Positions 29,170 through 36,472 are shown, numbered from the stretch's first letter. The stretch is DNA of 64,000 bases from Thermococcus sp. CX2 (GCF_012027555.1 NZ_SNUQ01000001.1:310001-374000), one strand, 5' to 3'. A program made the numbers and translations. Notes: generated from the sequence alone by a model not told the origin.

Positions 29170-30242
29170 GTGACCCTCTCAAGGCCGTTTTCCTTTACGA
29201 TGTAGGTGTCCTCCTTCTTTATGGCCCCTTCGGGAATCATGAGCGGCGGGTGGATTATTGTCAGAACCATGTTCTCCTGCACCTTTGTGGCCCTCTGTGG
29301 GACGACGATGGTCGTTATCGGTGGTTCCTCGATTAACAGGCCGACTCCGTGGGTGTAGCCAGCTATGTAGGCATCACCAAAGCCCCTCTCCTTGAAGAAA
29401 TTCGCAAGCTTCTTCTCCACTGCCGAAAGGGGAACGCCGATTCTGGTTTCCTCCAGCGCGAGTCTGTAAGCCTCTTCCTTGACCTCAATGGCTTTTCTGA
29501 CACTCTCGCCGGGATCGCCGACCACGAAAGTCCTCGCCATGTTCGCATAATAATGGTTCCAGTCTGCCCCTATGACGACCGTGACGACACCGTTCTCCTT
29601 TACTTTCAGGTCCCTGAAGGGCTCTGCGTGGGCCCTTGGCGTGGTTGAGACATAAACCTTGGGATCCTCACTGCCGTTGAGCATGAGCTCGCGCATAACT
29701 TCGGCCGCTATCTCAAGCTCGCTCATACCGGGCCTTATGACTTCCTCAGCGACCTTCATGCCCCTCTGCGCTATCTTTCCAGCCTTCCTGATGTTGTCGA
29801 GTTCCCATTCATCCTTGACCATTCTGAGACCCATCGTGAGGTCGAGGATGTCCACTATCTCAACCGTTGGATTCAGCCGCTGGAATATCTTGAGGAAGAT
29901 TAAGTAGGCGTCCCTCTCTACGCCGAACTCTAAACCGACACGCTCCATGCCATTACCGTGTATCCAGCTCACCACACCGGCCATCAAGTCCTCGACCTTC
30001 CGGAACTCGACGACATTCTCAATCCAGCTCCTCCGCTTGAACTCCTCGGCCTCGCCCTTGACGACGTAAACGATCGGTTCCCCTTCGGCCGGAATGAGGA
30101 TGCTCGGACGGAGCCACTTGGTGCCGGTGAAGTAGATGAAGCTCGACAGGGTTCTGATGACTGCCCCATCTATCTCATTCTCCCTTAAAAGCTCCTGGAA
30201 GCGCTCGACCCTTTTCCGAAATATCTCCGGATTTCCCCTCAT
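29166..30242 (-). CDS. M24 (creatinase/prolidase-fold) protein with degenerate metal site
   Basis: A 358-residue protein with the creatinase N-terminal domain and the C-terminal pita-bread domain of Xaa-Pro peptidases. The two metal aspartates of the usual VIDxG...D motif are replaced (VTVVIGADWNHYYANMARTF: V223 and N234). The usual TIEP glutamate is I330 (LTIIHPP). His298 (YTHGVG) and Glu344 remain. It is therefore unlikely to be a normal dinuclear metallopeptidase; it may work without metal, like creatinase, or only bind peptides. It is the last gene of the DUF438-cupin-M24 operon, 3 bases after the cupin stop. Confidence 0.85.
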   Translation of the reverse strand: MRGNPEIFRKRVERFQELLRENEIDGAVIRTLSSFIYFTGTKWLRPSILIPAEGEPIVYVVKGEAEEFKRRSWIENVVEFRKVEDLMAGVVSWIHGNGMERVGLEFGVERDAYLIFLKIFQRLNPTVEIVDILDLTMGLRMVKDEWELDNIRKAGKIAQRGMKVAEEVIRPGMSELEIAAEVMRELMLNGSEDPKVYVSTTPRAHAEPFRDLKVKENGVVTVVIGADWNHYYANMARTFVVGDPGESVRKAIEVKEEAYRLALEETRIGVPLSAVEKKLANFFKERGFGDAYIAGYTHGVGLLIEEPPITTIVVPQRATKVQENMVLTIIHPPLMIPEGAIKKEDTYIVKENGLERVT

Positions 30243-30245
30243 TTT

Positions 30246-30557
30246 TCACACCACCTTAACGACGAGGAAGGACATCTCCATGCTTCCAGCGTTCGAGACG
30301 CTGTGGGGGATGTTCTTAGGTAAGTATACGAGGTATCCCTTCTTAACCTCTGCCCTCTCTTCACCAACTTCTACCACGCCCCTTCCCTTGAGCACGTAGA
30401 GGAAGGCATCCACTGAAGTGGAGTGCTTCTTGAGCTCTTCACCGGGTTTTAGGCTCACGTGGAGCACGCTGACATTCTCCATCGCGAGGAGCTTTCTAAC
30501 GTCCACTCCGTGAGGGTTTTCGACCCTCTCGGCGTTTTCGACGTTAACAACAATCAT
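30246..30557 (-). CDS. Small cupin protein
   Basis: A 103-residue single-domain cupin: VSLKPGEELKKHSTSVDAFLYVLKGRG is motif 1 (the usual second histidine is replaced by Ser/Val positions), and YLPKNIPHSVSNAG is motif 2. Metal binding is likely but not certain. Function unknown. The ATG lies one base after the DUF438 stop and follows GGAGGGATTGAG, so it is translated with that gene. By position it belongs to the operator-controlled stress set. Confidence 0.82.
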   Translation of the reverse strand: MIVVNVENAERVENPHGVDVRKLLAMENVSVLHVSLKPGEELKKHSTSVDAFLYVLKGRGVVEVGEERAEVKKGYLVYLPKNIPHSVSNAGSMEMSFLVVKVV

Positions 30558-30558
30558 C

Positions 30559-31893
30559 TCAATCCCTCCAGTCGAGAAGCCTCTTTTCGCCCTCAATTTT
30601 CTTATACGGGGCGATGTCCATCGTAATCTCAAGGGTCCCGAGGTATTCACCGTTATCATCGAAGAGCGGCACGTATTTGATGTAAACGTACTTCGGCCCC
30701 ATGCGTATCCAGAAGGTGGCCTCTTTCTTCCTGCCCTCTTTGAAGGCCTTGAGGATTTTGTTCACTATGTGGACGCTCTTAGGTGGATGGCAGAGCTGGA
30801 CGGGCCTTCCGAGGACGCTCAACGAGCGCGCAAATATCCTCTCGCCTGGCGAGAAGAACCTCACGCGGTCGTCCTTGTCTATGAAGGTCACATCAACCGG
30901 AAGGGCCTCGAATATCTTCTTGAGTTCCTCTATGCTTACGTATCCAGTTCCAAGGTCTATGTCACCCTCGCGTTTGAGCTCAGCTTTGTCAAACTCCAGC
31001 GGCTGTCCCTTAAGGGCCTGCTGAACCTCCTTTGGAAGGCCGAGGAGCTGCTCTGCATTCAGCGTCGGGTCAATCTGCCAGGGGTGAAGGGGCTCAACGT
31101 CGGGGTTCCACTCCTTTGGCTGGACTTTGTAGTAGCCAAACTCGTCTTCCTGAAGTCTTATAGCCTTCCACTCACCCTCGCTCAGCAGGGCCTTAACGGT
31201 GGGATAGAATATGTTGTTTTCCCTGAAGACCATGTCAGTTAGGGCAAAGGCCGCCTCGTTTGCCTTCTCCTTGAACTTCGTGACAAACTCTTCCCAGGGC
31301 ATCTCCTCCCTCTTCCTCAAAAGCTCGGCGAGGTGCTTTATCATGAACCTTATCTCGTCGTGCTTCGTCCAGAGGACAGTTGCTATTGCCGTTAGGCCGC
31401 GGCGCTCGATGTATGGGAAAATGAGCATCTCCTCGCGGTTGTAGTGGGTGAAGCCGACCTTCCTGAGGTTGGTCACTATCTCTTCAAGAATCCCGAGGAT
31501 TTCCTTTCTCATGCGCTCGTCCTTGGTGTTGACCAGTGTCGAGGCGTATAGGTTGAGCATCTCGGCGTCCTTCATGATCTCCTTGTTCTCCTCGTAGAGA
31601 GTCCTGAGCGGGTGTCCCTCCGGAAGGTCCTTCTCTTCGAGCTCGTCAGTACCCGAAACTGCCTCGCGGAAGAGCTCGACGTGGATGTCGCACATCTTGG
31701 CTATCTCCTTGGCGGAAATGCCTTCCTTCACCAGCTCCTGCTCGATGAGCGGGATTTCAAGGGGGGAGATGCTACTTAAGACTGCCTTAAACTCGGCCTT
31801 CAGCTTGTTTACATCTTCTCCCTCGTGTATCTTTTTGAGCAGATTCTTGAGCTGCTCCTTCTTATACTCCCTGTTGTTCAGTAACTCGGTCAT
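30559..31893 (-). CDS. DUF438 hemerythrin-PAS protein
   Basis: A 444-residue protein. The N-terminal DUF438 domain (about 1-85, starting MTELLNNREYKKEQLKNLL) is followed by a hemerythrin HHE four-helix domain (about 90-235) with iron-ligand candidates in FTHYNREEMLIFPYIE, WTKHDEIRF and FRENNIFYPTV, and a C-terminal PAS domain (about 310-435, FIDKDDRVRFFSPGERIF). Such proteins bind non-heme di-iron and are linked to NO, O2 or cluster repair. The ATG follows AGGTGACTAAG. It heads a three-gene operon whose start site is covered by a perfect palindrome. Confidence 0.9.
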   Translation of the reverse strand: MTELLNNREYKKEQLKNLLKKIHEGEDVNKLKAEFKAVLSSISPLEIPLIEQELVKEGISAKEIAKMCDIHVELFREAVSGTDELEEKDLPEGHPLRTLYEENKEIMKDAEMLNLYASTLVNTKDERMRKEILGILEEIVTNLRKVGFTHYNREEMLIFPYIERRGLTAIATVLWTKHDEIRFMIKHLAELLRKREEMPWEEFVTKFKEKANEAAFALTDMVFRENNIFYPTVKALLSEGEWKAIRLQEDEFGYYKVQPKEWNPDVEPLHPWQIDPTLNAEQLLGLPKEVQQALKGQPLEFDKAELKREGDIDLGTGYVSIEELKKIFEALPVDVTFIDKDDRVRFFSPGERIFARSLSVLGRPVQLCHPPKSVHIVNKILKAFKEGRKKEATFWIRMGPKYVYIKYVPLFDDNGEYLGTLEITMDIAPYKKIEGEKRLLDWRD

Positions 31894-31906
31894 CTTAGTC
31901 ACCTTC

Positions 31907-31920
31907 ATGACATATGTCAT
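31907..31920. promoter_or_regulatory. Operator A (DUF438 operon)
   Basis: Perfect 14-base palindrome ATGACATATGTCAT. On the minus strand the TATA box CTTATAAG (31929-31936) lies about 15 bases before it, so the operator covers the expected transcription start. The same element recurs at four nearby promoters. Confidence 0.75.
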
Positions 31921-31928
31921 AGGTGGCG

Positions 31929-31936
31929 CTTATAAG
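31929..31936 (-). promoter_or_regulatory. TATA box of the DUF438-cupin-M24 operon
   Basis: CTTATAAG on the minus strand; the predicted start about 25 bases on falls inside operator A and leaves a leader of about 15 bases. Confidence 0.7.
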
Positions 31937-31988
31937 TATTTCTGGACATATCTGGGCATGAAAAACTAAACAATTCTGACCAGTAAAG

Positions 31989-32007
31989 CTTATATGCCGT
32001 GTGTCAT
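31989..32007 (+). promoter_or_regulatory. TATA box and operator B (DUF2249-DUF1858 gene)
   Basis: CTTATATG (31989-31996) overlaps ATGCCGTGTGTCAT (31994-32007). The right half GTGTCAT is identical to the other operators; the left half is degenerate and matches operator E (CCGTGyGTCATA). Binding here would cover the region just downstream of the TATA box. Confidence 0.65.
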
Positions 32008-32028
32008 ACATTCGAACGGTGAGCGAAA

Positions 32029-32508
32029 ATGATGCTCGATGTTAGGGGTTTGAAACCTCCCCAACCAGCTGTTATGATCCTCGAGAGCCTCGGGAAGCTC
32101 AAGGTCGGGGATACACTTGAGGTTATAGGCGACAGGCCCTTTGTTGACCTGATTCCCAAGTTGGAGGAGGCAGGATACAACATTGAAGTTAGGGAAGTCG
32201 GCGGTTTCTTCGTCCTCAAAGTTACGAAGACCGAAAGCTCGAAGGAGCTTAAGATGGAAGTTAAAGAGTGCGACGATAGGCTGGATGAGATAACAGAAGA
32301 CACCAACGTGGCCAAGCTTCTCAAGGCCTATCCTCAGTCCCTTGAGATACTCGTCAAGTATGGCTTCTCCCCGCTCCAGAACCCTGTGATGAGGAAAACC
32401 CTGGCCAGGACAGTGACCCTTAGGCAAGCCAAAAAGCTTCTCGGTATGAGCGACGAGAAGTTCAAGGCCACGATGGAAGAATTGAAAAAACTGGAGGAAA
32501 GGAATTAA
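32029..32508 (+). CDS. DUF2249-DUF1858 protein
   Basis: A 159-residue protein. The N-terminal half (MMLDVRGLKPPQPAVMILES...) is a DUF2249/TusA-like fold; the C-terminal half (DTNVAKLLKAYPQSLEILVKYGFSPLQNP) is DUF1858. DUF1858 and hemerythrin domains together make the bacterial ScdA/RIC cluster-repair proteins; here they sit on separate but co-regulated genes. A role in repairing stress-damaged Fe-S centres is inference. The start follows GGTGAG; a second ATG is directly next. The 3' end overlaps hcp by 4 bases. Confidence 0.85.
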   Translation: MMLDVRGLKPPQPAVMILESLGKLKVGDTLEVIGDRPFVDLIPKLEEAGYNIEVREVGGFFVLKVTKTESSKELKMEVKECDDRLDEITEDTNVAKLLKAYPQSLEILVKYGFSPLQNPVMRKTLARTVTLRQAKKLLGMSDEKFKATMEELKKLEERN

Positions 32509-33845
32509 TCCATCTCCTCCACTGAGATGGCCCCATCTTCCACCCTTATTCCCTTGCTGAGCATGTCTTTCAGATCCTTCTCTGGGTCACCAGTCAACCT
32601 GAGGTCAAACTGCTTCCTTAGGATTTCGAAAACGTTCGGCGTTAGGAATTCTGGCGGTTTTGGACCTATGTAAATGCCCTTCACTCCCAGGTACAGAAGG
32701 GTGTAAAGTATGCCGATGGCCTTCTGCTCCATCCACGACAGTACTATGCTGACGGGGAGTGAGTTAACGTCGGTTCCGAGCTCGCTTGCCAGAGCTAGTG
32801 CTATCTCTATTATCGAGTAGACGTTGTTGCACTGGCCGAAGTCCAGGAACCTTGGAATGCCATCGATCGTCCCGTAGTCCCTCGCGTTGTAGCGGAACTT
32901 TCCACAGGCGGCCGAGAGTATTATGGCATCGTCAGGGATGAGCTCTGTGAGCCTCTCGTAGTAGCCCATGCCCTTGTGGGGCGTATCACAGCCACCGACG
33001 ACGAAGATGTGCCGTATCTTGCCCTCCTGGATGAGCTCTATGAGCTTATCTTTCATGGCGAGCACATTGGTGTGGTGGAAGCCCGTGAGAAGCTGTCCCC
33101 CTTCAATTTTTTCCATCCTCGGGGTTTCCAGAGCCCTCTTTATCAAAGGCTCGAAGTCGTAGTCCCTAATGTGCGGGACTCCCTCAAGGCCCGCTATTCC
33201 AACTGTGAATATTCTGTCCGCGTAGGCCTTTGTCGGCTGCTGGACGCAGTTGCTCGTGCCCAGTATAACACCGGGGAATTCTGCAAACTCCTTTCTCTGG
33301 TACAGCCAGCTCCCGCCCCAGTTGCCGTAGAGCGACTTGAACTTCCTCAGTTTGGGATAGGCGTGGGCGGGGAACATTTCTGCGTGGGTGTAGACCTTGA
33401 TGTCATCCTCGAGTCCCATCTCTTCAATCTGCTTGAGAAGCTCGTACAACGCCTTATAGCTGTGACCCGTGACGAGGATGCCGTGACCTTCCTCGGTGCC
33501 AGTGGGCACTTTCACGGGCTCCGGCCTTCCAAAGGTCTCAACATACGCCCTATCCAGAAGCTTCATGGCCTCAAGATGGATTCTTCCGTTCTCAAGGATG
33601 AGCCCAAGGAAGCGGTTTTTGTCGAAGTTGACGTTCGTCAGAGTAGAGTATAGGGCCTCGGCAAGGAAGTGGCCAATCTCTGGATTGTCGTAGCCAACCT
33701 CGAGCGCGTGGTAGTAGTAGGCGGCGGTGCCCTTTATTCCATAGAGCAGCGCTTCCTGAAGGGAGTTCAAGTCCGGGTCTTTTCCGCACACGCCCCTAAC
33801 GGTACAGCCACCACTCAGGCTCATCGAACACTGGTTGCAGAGCAT
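32505..33845 (-). CDS. hcp: Hybrid cluster protein (hydroxylamine reductase-like), short class
   Basis: A 446-residue Hcp of the shortened class found in hyperthermophiles. It starts MLCNQCSMSLSGGCTVRGVCG, which holds the cysteines of the N-terminal [4Fe-4S] cluster. Hybrid-cluster ligands are in FVVGGCDTPHKGMGYYE, ILSAACGKFRYN and FGQCNNVYS. Hcp reduces NO or hydroxylamine and protects against nitrosative stress. The start with GGAGGTG upstream is chosen because homologues begin MFCxQC; an ATG 8 codons earlier (33869, after AGGAGGGATC) is possible. The promoter carries operator C. Confidence 0.93.
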   Translation of the reverse strand: MLCNQCSMSLSGGCTVRGVCGKDPDLNSLQEALLYGIKGTAAYYYHALEVGYDNPEIGHFLAEALYSTLTNVNFDKNRFLGLILENGRIHLEAMKLLDRAYVETFGRPEPVKVPTGTEEGHGILVTGHSYKALYELLKQIEEMGLEDDIKVYTHAEMFPAHAYPKLRKFKSLYGNWGGSWLYQRKEFAEFPGVILGTSNCVQQPTKAYADRIFTVGIAGLEGVPHIRDYDFEPLIKRALETPRMEKIEGGQLLTGFHHTNVLAMKDKLIELIQEGKIRHIFVVGGCDTPHKGMGYYERLTELIPDDAIILSAACGKFRYNARDYGTIDGIPRFLDFGQCNNVYSIIEIALALASELGTDVNSLPVSIVLSWMEQKAIGILYTLLYLGVKGIYIGPKPPEFLTPNVFEILRKQFDLRLTGDPEKDLKDMLSKGIRVEDGAISVEEMD

Positions 33846-33882
33846 CCCAACACCTCCAGGCAACTTCATCACGATCCCTCCT

Positions 33883-33896
33883 ATGACACGTGTCAT
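33883..33896. promoter_or_regulatory. Operator C (hcp)
   Basis: Perfect palindrome ATGACACGTGTCAT. The hcp TATA box (GTTATAAATG read on plus, 33906-33915) lies about 10 bases upstream on the minus strand, so the expected start is inside the operator. This placement fits a repressor. Confidence 0.78.
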
Positions 33897-33905
33897 ATAC
33901 TTCGA

Positions 33906-33915
33906 GTTATAAATG
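33906..33915 (-). promoter_or_regulatory. TATA box of hcp
   Basis: CATTTATAAC on the minus strand; the expected transcript start about 25 bases downstream is within operator C. Confidence 0.7.
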
Positions 33916-34074
33916 AAGATACCTTCATAAAAAGTTTGTGGTTTCTTAACCTAAAAGACCACATTTACATAGCCGGAAAGAAAATATTTGGGACGTATAA
34001 TTGCATTAACTGTTACATCATGTTCTAATTTTTGAATTAAATGTTTTCAACTTTCCCGCTCTCCCAAAGCATAT

Positions 34075-34088
34075 ATGACACGCGTCAT
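34075..34088. promoter_or_regulatory. Operator D (between hcp and the regulator)
   Basis: ATGACACGCGTCAT, with perfect outer halves ATGAC/GTCAT. Its centre is 192 bases from operator C and 111 from operator E. It overlaps a TATA-like CATATATG but no clear gene follows, so it may be an auxiliary operator for looping, or control a short transcript. Confidence 0.65.
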
Positions 34089-34177
34089 TACATTGTGATC
34101 TCCTGAGAACCATGAGTTATGACAAAGAAAATGTTCATTTAATCCAACCTGAGGCTTGGCCAAAATTCGACCAAAAG

Positions 34178-34199
34178 TCTTAAATATTCCGTGCGTCAT
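34178..34199 (+). promoter_or_regulatory. TATA box and operator E (HTH regulator gene)
   Basis: TCTTAAATATT (34178-34188) as TATA box overlaps ATTCCGTGCGTCAT (34186-34199). The ATG follows at 34210, so the transcript is leaderless or nearly so and the operator lies between TATA box and start: an autoregulation layout. Confidence 0.65.
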
Positions 34200-34209
34200 A
34201 TAAGGATAC

Positions 34210-34596
34210 ATGAAAACTAATGCTTTCGAAGTTGCTTCACGCTATGTCTACCCCTCGTTGAGGCGCAGACTTGTAGAGATACTCAGGGAGAAGGGACTCA
34301 AGCAGACACAGATAGCGGAGCTTTTGCACATTACCCAGTCCGCCGTTTCTCGATATCTGAGGATGGACAGGGGGGCTTTAATAGACGTCGCCCAGTTCCC
34401 AGACATAGATGATGACCTCAAAAAGCTCGCCGAGGAGATAATCAGGAAGAGACCTACCGAGTACGAAATCCACTCGATGCTAGTTCAAATCTCGCTGGAG
34501 ATGCTGGGCAAAGGCTACGTCTGTTCTTTCCACTCCCAGATTGACCCCGAGTTGAACCCTGCCCAGTGCAGGGTCTGCCTAGAGCTGTTCGGTTAG
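34210..34596 (+). CDS. HTH regulator with C-terminal Cys/His cluster, candidate regulator of hcp
   Basis: A 128-residue protein. Residues 32-51 (QTQIAELLHITQSAVSRYLR) form an XRE-like helix-turn-helix. The C-terminal 25 residues hold C105-x2-H108 and C120-x2-C123, four ligands suited to an Fe-S cluster or zinc. The layout fits small archaeal COG2522-type regulators. Its own promoter carries operator E, and operators A-D lie at neighbouring stress genes, which makes it the obvious candidate for the protein binding ATGACAyryGTCAT. This is inference from context. The start is preceded only by AAGGA. Confidence 0.82.
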   Translation: MKTNAFEVASRYVYPSLRRRLVEILREKGLKQTQIAELLHITQSAVSRYLRMDRGALIDVAQFPDIDDDLKKLAEEIIRKRPTEYEIHSMLVQISLEMLGKGYVCSFHSQIDPELNPAQCRVCLELFG

Positions 34597-34667
34597 CCGA
34601 AAGTTTACAGCCGAGACTAACACAACATTTAATATGTTTCGACGTGTATCTTAACCGGGTGATTCTC

Positions 34668-35483
34668 ATGAAAAGGGCACTTGTAACCCTTACTCCCCCG
34701 GAGAGCAAGAGGTTGATAGCCAAAGCAGTAGTGGCCATGGAAGAGGTCCAGCACGCCCTTAAGCACGGCTTTGTCTACATCGCGACTGGAACGACCGCAG
34801 CCTACATAGCCGAGGAGCTCCTCGGGGAGAAAATCGAAAAGGAGAAGTGGACCGTTGGAATAATAAGCAAAGGCAGAACGTGCGTTACCCCCAAGGATAC
34901 CTGGCCGAAGCACCTCGTCCTCTACAAGGGGAAGCCCTTCGAGGGCGAGCCGATAGAAGCCCTGAGAGAGATGGGACCAAAGGACGTCTTCATCAAGGGC
35001 GGAAACGCGATAGACGTAAACTGGAACGTGGCCGTCTTTGCCGCCGCCCCAGACGGAGGGACGATAGGCAAGACCTTCGGCTGGACGATAGCCAAAGGGG
35101 TCTTTACGATAACGCCCATAAGCCTGGAGAAGTTCGTTCCCACGCCCGTGGAGGAGAGCGCCAAGCTCACTGGCATATATTCCTTCGACTGGGGTACGGG
35201 CCTCTATGCGGCTCTCGTTCCAATCCCCCATGCTCACCCAGTGACGGAGGTGGAAGCCTACAGGATACTCGCCGGCGTTGAAGCGATACCCATAGCCGCT
35301 GGGGGTGCCGGTGGGGCCGAGGGAAGCGTAACGCTCGTTCTTGAAGGAGAGGACGACGCCATGGAAAAGGCCAAGGAGATAACGAAGGCCGTGAAAGGTG
35401 AGCCCTACCTCAAGCCGTACACAGAGGACTGTGCCGTCTGTCCTTTCGCAAAGATTTGTGGTCTCGGAAGCGGAGCCTTCTGA
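34668..35483 (+). CDS. Conserved protein with four-cysteine cluster, unknown function
   Basis: A 271-residue protein, not recognised. It has glycine/threonine-rich VYIATGTTAAYIAEELLGEK, GAGGAEGSV-type loops (AAGGAGGAEGSVTLVL) and cysteines C72 (GRTCVTP), C255, C258 and C264 (CAVCPFAKICG) that could bind an Fe-S cluster. The loops suggest a nucleotide- or anion-binding fold. ATG after GGGTGATTCTC; TATA-like CATTTAATATG at 34626-34636. The next gene starts 11 bases later, so they may be cotranscribed. Confidence 0.7.
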   Translation: MKRALVTLTPPESKRLIAKAVVAMEEVQHALKHGFVYIATGTTAAYIAEELLGEKIEKEKWTVGIISKGRTCVTPKDTWPKHLVLYKGKPFEGEPIEALREMGPKDVFIKGGNAIDVNWNVAVFAAAPDGGTIGKTFGWTIAKGVFTITPISLEKFVPTPVEESAKLTGIYSFDWGTGLYAALVPIPHAHPVTEVEAYRILAGVEAIPIAAGGAGGAEGSVTLVLEGEDDAMEKAKEITKAVKGEPYLKPYTEDCAVCPFAKICGLGSGAF

Positions 35484-35494
35484 GGTGAAGCTTG

Positions 35495-36064
35495 ATGAAA
35501 CGGGCCCTCGCTTTGGTTCTTTTAATTCTTCTTTTGGTTCCACTCGTTCTCGCCGATGAATACGGGGAAGAGGACGAGTACGAGGCTGGATACACGGCCT
35601 TTGCAGTGGCTGGAGTTGCCATGATAGCAGTGGGAGTGATCTATTACTCGCTCACCAAAAGAAAGCTTCTGATAATCCACAAGAAATCGAGCGAGTGGGG
35701 CTTCGAGATAAAGCCTGAGCAGCCCTACGTGACGGTGTTTGGGCCGATTTACCCCCTCACCATCCACCATGTCCTCACGATAACAGGTACCCTTTTGGTG
35801 TTCGTTCACTTCTTCTCGTGCGATAATTACTCAGGCCTCGCTGGAGGAACCGGTCTCAGCATGGCCATAACACTGGTTCTGCTGAACGTCAGCGGCTTTG
35901 TTGGACGTTACATTCACGGCAAAGTAACCCTAGCCGCAAAGAAGCACGACAGCGCCATGGCCAAGAAGTTCGTCAGGATACTGGGGCACTGGAAGAAGGT
36001 TCACATTGCACTGGCGATAATATTCGCGATACTGCTCATCATTCACCTCAACGCCGTTGATTGA
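35495..36064 (+). CDS. Four-helix membrane protein with two H-x13-H pairs (possible diheme b-type)
   Basis: A 189-residue protein with an N-terminal signal/anchor (MKRALALVLLILLLVPLVLA), an acidic outside loop and three or four further helices. Two helices each carry histidines 14 residues apart: H91-x13-H105 and H170-x13-H184, with extra H92, H141 and H165. Stacked His pairs at this spacing are the classic ligands of two b hemes in membrane cytochromes. No family name recognised. ATG after GAGGTGAAGCTTG. Thioredoxin-like and CcdA genes follow, suggesting membrane redox work. Confidence 0.7.
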   Translation: MKRALALVLLILLLVPLVLADEYGEEDEYEAGYTAFAVAGVAMIAVGVIYYSLTKRKLLIIHKKSSEWGFEIKPEQPYVTVFGPIYPLTIHHVLTITGTLLVFVHFFSCDNYSGLAGGTGLSMAITLVLLNVSGFVGRYIHGKVTLAAKKHDSAMAKKFVRILGHWKKVHIALAIIFAILLIIHLNAVD

Positions 36065-36124
36065 AGCTTTTTTCAAGAATTTCTTTTTAAGCTCCCGTTT
36101 TTTCTCTTCTATTGGGGGTGAGCC

Positions 36125-36472
36125 ATGGACGAGCTGGAGATGATTAGGAGAAAAAAGATGCTCGAGCTGATGAAGAGGGCTGGGATGATAGAGGTCAAGC
36201 CAAAGGGACCTAAAGTCCTCATTGAGGTCATCACCGCCCCAGGCTGTCCCTACTGTCCCATAGCAGTCCAGATGGCAAAGGAGCTAGAGAGGAAGTACGA
36301 GGGAGTGGTAGCTAAAGAGCTAAGCGTCGCAACGCCAGAGGGACAGAGAAAGGCTATGGAGCACAACATCCTCGGAACTCCCACCATACTGATAAACAAC
36401 AGAGTGGAGTTTATAGGCGTGCCAAACTTTGGGGAGTTCGAGAGAAAAGTAAGAGCGCTGTTAGGCCTATAG
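36125..36472 (+). CDS. Thioredoxin/glutaredoxin-like protein (CPYC)
   Basis: A 115-residue cytoplasmic thioredoxin-fold protein. A charged N-terminal helix is followed by VLIEVITAPGCPYCPIAVQM with active-site CPYC, and the cis-proline loop is in LGTPTILINN. Related to the repeat unit of archaeal protein disulfide oxidoreductase. ATG after GGGGGTGAGCC; TATA CTTTTTAAGC-like near 36084-36093. The 3' end overlaps the convergent CcdA gene by 6 bases. Confidence 0.85.
   Translation: MDELEMIRRKKMLELMKRAGMIEVKPKGPKVLIEVITAPGCPYCPIAVQMAKELERKYEGVVAKELSVATPEGQRKAMEHNILGTPTILINNRVEFIGVPNFGEFERKVRALLGL

Larger units (their letters stand above)
33846..34209. other. Intergenic region between hcp and the HTH gene
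   Basis: This 364-base divergent gap holds the hcp promoter with operator C, a separate operator D with an overlapping TATA-like CATATATG, and the regulator promoter with operator E. It is strongly AT-rich. A 23-codon frame (34112-34183) lies between D and E but has no ribosome binding site. Nothing else is recognised. Confidence 0.6.

Noticed and set aside
34112-34183. 23-codon frame between operators D and E
   Set aside because: Too short and without a GGTGAT-type site; not listed as a gene, only noted in a finding.
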